This document shows positions 7,238 through 12,079 of a stretch of DNA of 12,079 nt, piece after piece; the stretch's first letter is position 1; every line of letters starts with the position of its first letter. The stretch lies in NCBI GenBank assembly GCA_002344825.1, contig DDUN01000070.1, forward strand, positions 1-12,079, read 5' to 3'. The notes under the pieces are model-generated. The model had not been told where the DNA came from. It saw only the letters and a program-made list of their open reading frames with translations, and made no database searches. The position numbers and the translations under genes were made by a program. Source of the DNA: Candidatus Multiplicimicrobium inquinatum. GTDB taxonomy: Bacteria > Omnitrophota > Omnitrophia > Omnitrophales > Aquincolibacteriaceae.

Positions 7238-8000
7238 AAAGATTCGGATGTTTACTTAACTCACGGTACTTGGCATAAGCCATTAATTGGTAAAGGGCGT
7301 GAAGGCAACACATGAAATAGCCGGTAAACCCTTTACAGATGCCGCCTTTTTGAAAATAAGTTTTTAAGAAACGGCTCCAGGCTTTACGCACCGCTCCCAG
7401 CGAAGAAACTTTGCGCCCCTGCGAAATCCATTTTTGCGCTTCTAACGTTGTCTCACGGTTAAACTTAGCGAACCAATGTTCAAAACTGGGCGCCGTATAA
7501 TGCAAAATGTCTCCCGTCAAACGGCCGCATGAGCCTTCATACTTCACCGGCGGATGAACTTGCTCATCCTTGTATGAAAAACGCCCTTTGCGAAAAACAC
7601 GCGTTTTCGGCGCGGGATAATGTCCGGCTCCGTCTAGGAAAAGATCGCCGATAAAAGTTCTCACCGGAACCGAATAGCAAACATGCGGATCATTTTGCTT
7701 GGCCAACATCACTTTTAACGACTCATATAGCTCGGGCGTTACACGCTCATCCGCGTCCAAACTCATAATCCATTCCTGCGATGCCTGTCCGATCGCAAAG
7801 TTACGATGAGGCCCTTCGCGATCCATTTTCCGCTGGAACACCTTTGCGCCCATACTTTCAGCAATCGCGATGGTGCGGTCCGTGCTCGCGTCATCGACAA
7901 CGATAATCTCGGCGGCCCATTTCACACTCGCAAGACAATCCGGTAGACGCTTCTCTTCATTCTTTGCAATGACAACAATTGAGATCGGTAACTTATCCAT
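7224..8000 (-). CDS. GT2-family glycosyltransferase, WaaE/KdtX-like
   Basis: GT-A fold glycosyltransferase. From ATG 8000 it has 258 residues, beginning MDKLPISIVVIAKNEEKRL. EIIVVDDASTDRT (31-43) and SLDADERVTPEL (80-91, metal-binding Asp82 and Asp84) are standard. FRKGRFSYKDEQVHPPV, LTGDILHY and the C-terminal KTYFQKGGICKGFTGYF with a hydrophobic stretch resemble LPS-core enzymes of the WaaE type, so it probably works at the inner face of the membrane on an LPS core or lipid-linked glycan. The donor sugar cannot be read. The start at 8000 was chosen over the in-frame ATG at 8030 because AAGGAG lies just before it (three-base spacer), right after the TAA of the preceding gene. The 8030 start would overlap that gene and add ten residues not usual in the family. 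Confidence 0.9.
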   Translation of the reverse strand: MDKLPISIVVIAKNEEKRLPDCLASVKWAAEIIVVDDASTDRTIAIAESMGAKVFQRKMDREGPHRNFAIGQASQEWIMSLDADERVTPELYESLKVMLAKQNDPHVCYSVPVRTFIGDLFLDGAGHYPAPKTRVFRKGRFSYKDEQVHPPVKYEGSCGRLTGDILHYTAPSFEHWFAKFNRETTLEAQKWISQGRKVSSLGAVRKAWSRFLKTYFQKGGICKGFTGYFMCCLHALYQLMAYAKYRELSKHPNLYDKK

Positions 8001-8007
8001 AGTCTCC

Positions 8008-9405
8008 TTAATACGCATTTCGGAATGCAAATAACGTCATAAAAATAATTTCAACGTCGAGTAATAACGACCAATTCTCCATATAGTAGAGATCATATTT
8101 AATACGCTCTTCGATCGAGGTATTCCCGCGCAAACCATGCACCTGCGCCCAGCCGGTAATGCCGCACTTAATCCGATGACGCGCCATATATCTGGGAATG
8201 TTTTCCCGAAACTGATCCACAAAGAATGGCCGCTCCGGACGCGGGCCAACTAAACTCATATCCCCTCTGAGAACATTCAAAAATTGCGGCAACTCATCCA
8301 AATTCCAACGGCGCAAAAACTCGCCGACAGCGGTGCGGCGACTATCGTTTTCTTTTGCCCAAACCGGCCCTGTTTCCTTTTCCGCGTCTAATTTCATCGT
8401 ACGAAACTTCAAAACAGAAAAAGTACTGCCGTCACGCCCCATTCTTTCCTGCGCAAAAAATATGGGCCCTTTCCCGCCGCCGATTTTAATCGCCAAAACA
8501 ATTAAAATCCAAACAGGCAGAGTCAATGTCAACAAAATCAGCGTCACCACAAAATCAAATGTTCGCTTCACGGCACGATTCAACAGATCATCCAGCGGCA
8601 ATGATTTTAAGCCCAACAGTCCGACATCGCTCATATATTCCAGGCCAAGGTTCTGAGTCACAATTCCAAAAAAATCAGCCGCCATTTTAAAATCAATCAG
8701 CAAATCTTCACAAAGCAAAACCATTTCGGATATTTCTTTACGCGGCAAATCCGCGTCCAGCAAAATAACAAGGTCCGGCTTTAACTCCTGAACAAAGGTT
8801 CGCCACATGGGAACTGTTCCCAAGATCGCGACCTGCTCAAGATGCTTCCCCACTTGATCAGTTTCGCGATTCAACACGCCTAACGGCGAATAACCAAAAT
8901 GCGGGTGCTGCGCAAACCATTCGACCAATTGGCGCGTATTCCGGTTATAGCCGACAAACAAAACACGGGTTAATTCTTTGCGGGCGCGCCTCCGCTGATA
9001 TTCAATTTCGTAGCCCAAATAGCGCCCTAAACTCAAAAAAAGGCAGCATGTAAACCACAACACAGGAAGAAAAAAACGCGAATATGCCACTTCACGGTAA
9101 AAGAAAGTGACTGCCATTAAAATCAGCATGGCAACCGAAACAGCTTTAATAATCGCAAAAATTGTTTCAGCCCGCCTCAGTGAGCGGTGCCGGTCATAAA
9201 GGCGATACGAACGCAGCATGAATAAAACCACCGGCACGATCACCAGAAGCGATTGGATATAGTTGGTCAGCTCAGGAACACCATGCCGGGCGGGCAATAA
9301 ATAAAAACGGATAAGATAAGCGGCCAAAGTGGCCACGATAACCGCAACTGCGTCAATGGCCGCTGTAAGCCAGCGGCCCCATTTAATTCGGGGATAATTT
9401 GGCAT
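8008..9405 (-). CDS. Polyprenyl-phosphate sugar-1-phosphate transferase (PHPT/WcaJ-WbaP type), glycan-initiating
   Basis: Membrane enzyme that transfers a sugar-1-phosphate from a nucleotide sugar to undecaprenyl phosphate, the first step of many O-antigens, capsules and exopolysaccharides. It has 465 residues with the three-part PHPT layout. Hydrophobic segments lie near 13-36, 50-65, 84-103 and 111-128. A cytosolic Rossmann-like domain (about 146-250) follows, beginning VLFVGYNRNTRQL, without the GxGxxG form. Then come a further membrane segment (284-308) and the catalytic domain with KRTFDF, FFAQERMGRDG, FSVLKFRTMK, DELPQFLNVLRGDMSLVGPRPE with the Asp370-Glu371 dyad, and GITGWAQVHGLRGNTS. 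The sugar is likely a hexose-1-phosphate but is not determined. The start overlaps the upstream GT4 gene by 23 bases, with only a short GGA before it; the next methionine is far inside the protein. Confidence 0.95.
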   Translation of the reverse strand: MPNYPRIKWGRWLTAAIDAVAVIVATLAAYLIRFYLLPARHGVPELTNYIQSLLVIVPVVLFMLRSYRLYDRHRSLRRAETIFAIIKAVSVAMLILMAVTFFYREVAYSRFFLPVLWFTCCLFLSLGRYLGYEIEYQRRRARKELTRVLFVGYNRNTRQLVEWFAQHPHFGYSPLGVLNRETDQVGKHLEQVAILGTVPMWRTFVQELKPDLVILLDADLPRKEISEMVLLCEDLLIDFKMAADFFGIVTQNLGLEYMSDVGLLGLKSLPLDDLLNRAVKRTFDFVVTLILLTLTLPVWILIVLAIKIGGGKGPIFFAQERMGRDGSTFSVLKFRTMKLDAEKETGPVWAKENDSRRTAVGEFLRRWNLDELPQFLNVLRGDMSLVGPRPERPFFVDQFRENIPRYMARHRIKCGITGWAQVHGLRGNTSIEERIKYDLYYMENWSLLLDVEIIFMTLFAFRNAY

Positions 9406-10495
9406 TTTTCCGTGCTTGGGCTCTTTGAACTGCCGCTTTAATTTGATTTAAGAAAACCGCGCGCCTGAAGCCGGAAATTTTACCGTAAATCTCGTGCGTT
9501 GGGAATGATTCCCTTTCAAATCGCTCAACCGCCGCTTTGAGCGACTCGGGCGTCTGCTCTTCAAAAAAAACTCCGCTTTTGACGCTTTCAAGCGCGCCGC
9601 CCTTGCCAAACGCGATAACGGGCGTGCCGCAAGCCTGGGATTCAAGCGGGACAATACCAAAATCTTCTTCGGCGGGAAAAATAACCGCTTTGGCAGATGA
9701 ATAAAGATCGCGCAGTTTCTCATCACTCACCGATCCGACAAATTTAATTTTAGGCTGTGTGACAAGCGAACGGTAAACCTTGTCCAAAGGACCGCTCCCG
9801 GCAACGATCAGCTCTTTATTCAAATCATTGAAAGCCTCAATAATGATATCGATTTTTTTATAAGGAACAAAATGCGAAATCGCGAAATAGTAATTTTTCT
9901 TGGATGTTGTGGGATGAAAAAAGCCATCTTCATAAGATGGGTGCACCACTTCCGCGTGACGGTTATAAACGCGGTCAATGCGCTGACGAATATAATCCGA
10001 ATTAGCGATAAACAAATCCACACTGCGATTCACCTTTTTATCCCATTTGCGCAAAAGCGCCATAATCCCCTTGATTAAAATCCGCATTGGAAAAACAAAC
10101 GATCGAAAATAAACATCTTCGGCAACCCAAGCGTAGCGCATGGGCGTATGGCAATAACAAACGTGCAAAGCGCCTTTCGGGATTGAAATCCCCTTCGCGA
10201 CACAATGCGAACTGGACAAAACGAGCTGAGTTTCGCGCTGAATACGAAGCGTTTTGATCGCAAACGGGAAAAAAGGAAGAAGCCAGCGGTAATATCTTTT
10301 AATGCCGGGCAGCCATTGCAAAAACGAGGTTTTGATCTTGAGTTTTTGCAGGCGCGGTGAAAGCTTCGATCGATCACAGAACAGCGTGTAAAGCGTCGCC
10401 TGCGGAAAAACTTCCGCGAGCGCGTCCAAAACTTTTTCACCTCCGCGCATATGAATCGTCCAATCATGCACCAAAGCAACTTTGCTGAACCTCAT
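9383..10495 (-). CDS. GT4-family glycosyltransferase (WbaZ-like)
   Basis: GT-B fold retaining glycosyltransferase of 370 residues. The N-terminal domain starts KVALVHDWTIHMRGGEKVLDAL, as in mannosyl/rhamnosyltransferases of O-antigen and exopolysaccharide clusters, with SSSHCVAKG (94-102) and CYCHTPMRYAWV (113-124). The donor domain has SHFVPYKKIDIIIEAF (207-222), VAGSGPL (231-237), KFVGSVSDEKL (251-261), and the EX7E motif in PAEEDFGIVPLESQACGTPV with Glu277 and Glu285. No signal or membrane segment is obvious; such enzymes are cytosolic or peripheral. The ATG overlaps the stop of the preceding GT4 gene as ATGA, and AAAAAGG lies about ten bases upstream. The donor (mannose or rhamnose is common in relatives) is a guess from family resemblance only. 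Confidence 0.93.
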   Translation of the reverse strand: MRFSKVALVHDWTIHMRGGEKVLDALAEVFPQATLYTLFCDRSKLSPRLQKLKIKTSFLQWLPGIKRYYRWLLPFFPFAIKTLRIQRETQLVLSSSHCVAKGISIPKGALHVCYCHTPMRYAWVAEDVYFRSFVFPMRILIKGIMALLRKWDKKVNRSVDLFIANSDYIRQRIDRVYNRHAEVVHPSYEDGFFHPTTSKKNYYFAISHFVPYKKIDIIIEAFNDLNKELIVAGSGPLDKVYRSLVTQPKIKFVGSVSDEKLRDLYSSAKAVIFPAEEDFGIVPLESQACGTPVIAFGKGGALESVKSGVFFEEQTPESLKAAVERFERESFPTHEIYGKISGFRRAVFLNQIKAAVQRAQARKNAKLSPN

Positions 10496-11607
10496 AACGC
10501 GACTACCTTTTTATAAATATCAACAGTCTCACGCGCGGCCTTTTCCCATGAAAATCGGCAAGCCTGAAGCAAGCCTGCTTCGCTTAAACGCTTCCGGAGG
10601 TTCTCGTCACTTTCGATTTCAATAAGCCGCGCGGCCATTTCCGTTTCATCTTCGCCGTCCATATACAGCGCGGCTTGTCCCGCGACCTCAGGAAGCGACG
10701 CGCGCCGTGTGGTTAAAACCGGAGTTCCGCAAGCCATGGCTTCGAGAATCGTCAAACCAAACCCTTCATAAAGCGACGGATGGACTAATGCGGTAGAAGC
10801 CTGATAAAAAAACCGAAGATCACCAAATTCAATTTTGGGTAAATGCTTAATTTGCCCTGAAGAGTCCCTCAAAAGCTTCACTTCGGGTGATCCTTCCGCC
10901 CCCTGACCGATTATGACCAAACCGCTTTGAACTTTCTTTTCCGCGCGCAAACGCAAAAAAACCTGCATCAACTTGATTACGTTTTTGTGCGTTTTAAGCA
11001 TTCCAACATAAAGGAAAAAAGGCTCTGTAATCCCATACTTTTCGGCAAGTAAGGCTCGGGCACATTCAAACGCAGCCGAATCCGCCGGATAAAAATCGGG
11101 GTCAACCCCATTATAAATGACCGAAACTTTATCGGGGTTAACATGAAATAACCTTACCAAGTCTTGCTTAGAATGTTCGGAAACAGTAATAACTTGATCC
11201 GCCACTGCTGTCGCACGCCTGAGCATCGCCTCCGCGTAAAAACGCTGCGCGGGGCGAAGCGACTTTCTGTAAATCCAATGAATGACATCGTGAATGGTCA
11301 CCACCAGTTTTGTTTTTCCTTTAAAAATAGGCGCATTGTAATGAGGCGAATGCCAAAGCCCGCACATGGGCACAACTTCGCGGTAGGCCAACTGTTCCTT
11401 AATTGAATAAATCGGAGCATTAAAATAAATTTGAGATGAGGCTCCGGTTGAAGCTGAATCCGAAGGGGCAAAAAAAGCCAAGTCCTTCGGTTCTATAAGC
11501 TGTCCCCGCTGCATACCGGTCGTAATTCCGCGCAAGTACGTGCCAATCCCAGTATGATTTGCCATACGGTAATCTAATCCGATATTAAAGTGCGAGGTCT
11601 GCTTCAA
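10492..11607 (-). CDS. GT4-family glycosyltransferase (mannosyltransferase-like)
   Basis: Second GT-B glycosyltransferase, 371 residues. NIGLDYRMANHTGIGTYLRG (8-27) is the usual start of the group that includes O-antigen mannosyltransferases. Further signs are LWHSPHYNAPI (84-94), VVTIHDVIHW (102-111), ITVSEHSKQDL (140-150), VIYNGVD (163-169), YVGMLKTHKNVIKL (200-213), and HPSLYEGFGLTILEAMACGTPV (276-297), with EX7E residues Glu281 and Glu289. The start is TTG at 11607-11605: an in-frame TGA lies two codons upstream, GGAG sits seven bases before the TTG, and the next ATG at 11565 would remove the conserved first strand. It follows the GT9 gene by 13 bases. It probably extends the same lipid-linked glycan as the neighbouring GT4; the sugar is not known. 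Confidence 0.93.
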   Translation of the reverse strand: MKQTSHFNIGLDYRMANHTGIGTYLRGITTGMQRGQLIEPKDLAFFAPSDSASTGASSQIYFNAPIYSIKEQLAYREVVPMCGLWHSPHYNAPIFKGKTKLVVTIHDVIHWIYRKSLRPAQRFYAEAMLRRATAVADQVITVSEHSKQDLVRLFHVNPDKVSVIYNGVDPDFYPADSAAFECARALLAEKYGITEPFFLYVGMLKTHKNVIKLMQVFLRLRAEKKVQSGLVIIGQGAEGSPEVKLLRDSSGQIKHLPKIEFGDLRFFYQASTALVHPSLYEGFGLTILEAMACGTPVLTTRRASLPEVAGQAALYMDGEDETEMAARLIEIESDENLRKRLSEAGLLQACRFSWEKAARETVDIYKKVVAL

Positions 11608-11620
11608 GCTTCAGCTCCGT

Positions 11621-12079
11621 TTAATTCACAAGGCGCGTCAATTCATCAAAAACAATTTCCGCCGAAACAGGCGTCTCGAACGATGATGGCACAACAACCA
11701 AACGAGAAGTCCAAGGATGCCAATATTCTATCTTGTTGGTTAAACTACCAATCATAACAAGCGGAATACCCTGCGCCGCGGCTAAATGTGCCGGACCAGA
11801 GTCATTACCGATAAAAAAAATTGCTCGAGAAATCAAGCATGCCAATTCATGCAAATCGGTTTGCCCCCGCAAATCAATCACCCGCTCGCCGGAAAAATCT
11901 CCCGAACGTTTTTTTTCGTTTCCGCTTCCCACTACTATGACATTCTGAACTTTTTCAATCGCCAAGAGACGCTCTGCTAAAAGTTTAAAATGAGACAGAG
12001 GCCACTCTTTTTCCGGATTTCCCGCGCCAGGATGAATCACGGCAAACGATCCGGAAAATGCAGCGGAAAAAAATTGCTT
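11621..12079 (-). CDS. GT9-family (heptosyltransferase-type) glycosyltransferase, C-terminal part
   Basis: The frame is open to the right edge, so only the last 152 residues are present. A GTG at 12040 falls in mid-domain (the sequence before it, FSGSFA, continues the strand leading into VIHPGAG) and is not the start. The segment is the nucleotide-sugar binding half of ADP-heptose:LPS heptosyltransferase-like enzymes: VIHPGAGNPEKEWPLSHFKLLAERL, then VIVVGSGNEKK, DLRGQTDLHELACLISRA and GNDSGPAHLAAAQGIPLVMI, all standard for GT9. Members act in the cytoplasm on lipid A-core or related acceptors. It supports an LPS-type outer membrane, but some GT9 enzymes use other donors, so true heptose use is not proven. 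It ends with TAA 13 bases before the next gene. Confidence 0.9.
   Translation of the reverse strand, partial: KQFFSAAFSGSFAVIHPGAGNPEKEWPLSHFKLLAERLLAIEKVQNVIVVGSGNEKKRSGDFSGERVIDLRGQTDLHELACLISRAIFFIGNDSGPAHLAAAQGIPLVMIGSLTNKIEYWHPWTSRLVVVPSSFETPVSAEIVFDELTRLVN

Noticed and set aside
12041..12079. GTG at 12040 as the true start of the GT9 gene.
   Set aside because: The frame continues open to the edge and the GTG codes for the valine in the middle of a conserved strand (VIHPGAG). A start there would remove the whole acceptor domain.

Overview
The window is one continuous bacterial transcription unit. All eleven genes I can support lie on the minus strand, so transcription runs from high to low coordinates. 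Most neighbours overlap or abut, and the largest gap is 40 bases. No RNA gene, mobile element, CRISPR array or intergenic stretch over 300 bases was seen, and the plus strand holds only shadow frames. The gene set (a GT9 heptosyltransferase-type enzyme, a polyprenyl-phosphate glycosylphosphotransferase, a WaaE-like GT2) suggests a Gram-negative-type bacterium. Moderate base composition and an O-antigen-like cluster fused to priA-def-fmt would fit an uncultured lineage such as Omnitrophota, but that assignment is a low-confidence inference.

In order of transcription, 12079 down to 6107 is a cell-surface glycan block. It has a GT9 glycosyltransferase cut by the window edge, two GT4 glycosyltransferases, a membrane PHPT-family sugar-1-phosphate transferase that would prime undecaprenyl phosphate, a GT2 glycosyltransferase, and a DegT/DnrJ/EryC1/StrS PLP aminotransferase that would supply an amino sugar nucleotide. 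A GT28 MGDG-synthase/UgtP-like glycolipid glycosyltransferase follows (6110-4983). No flippase, polymerase or ligase is visible here.

The unit then passes without a gap into genome-maintenance and translation genes: a family 4 Fe-S uracil-DNA glycosylase, the replication-restart helicase PriA, peptide deformylase (def) and methionyl-tRNA formyltransferase (fmt). After 32 bases a further GT4 glycosyltransferase begins and runs off the left edge, so housekeeping genes sit inside a polysaccharide operon.

The points most worth attention are: a PriA lacking exactly four of the eight usual zinc-ligand cysteines (first and fourth CxxC pairs) while all helicase motifs are intact; a perfect 10-base inverted repeat, with a competing 7-base pairing, over the start codon of the last gene; and def and fmt in the same frame separated only by a TGA, behind a poly-lysine tail. 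Three start sites were reassigned (positions 4990, 6110 and 8000) from overlap geometry, Shine-Dalgarno sequences and family N-termini. I found no clearly undescribed system; this is a recognisable glycan and housekeeping operon with some unusual details.
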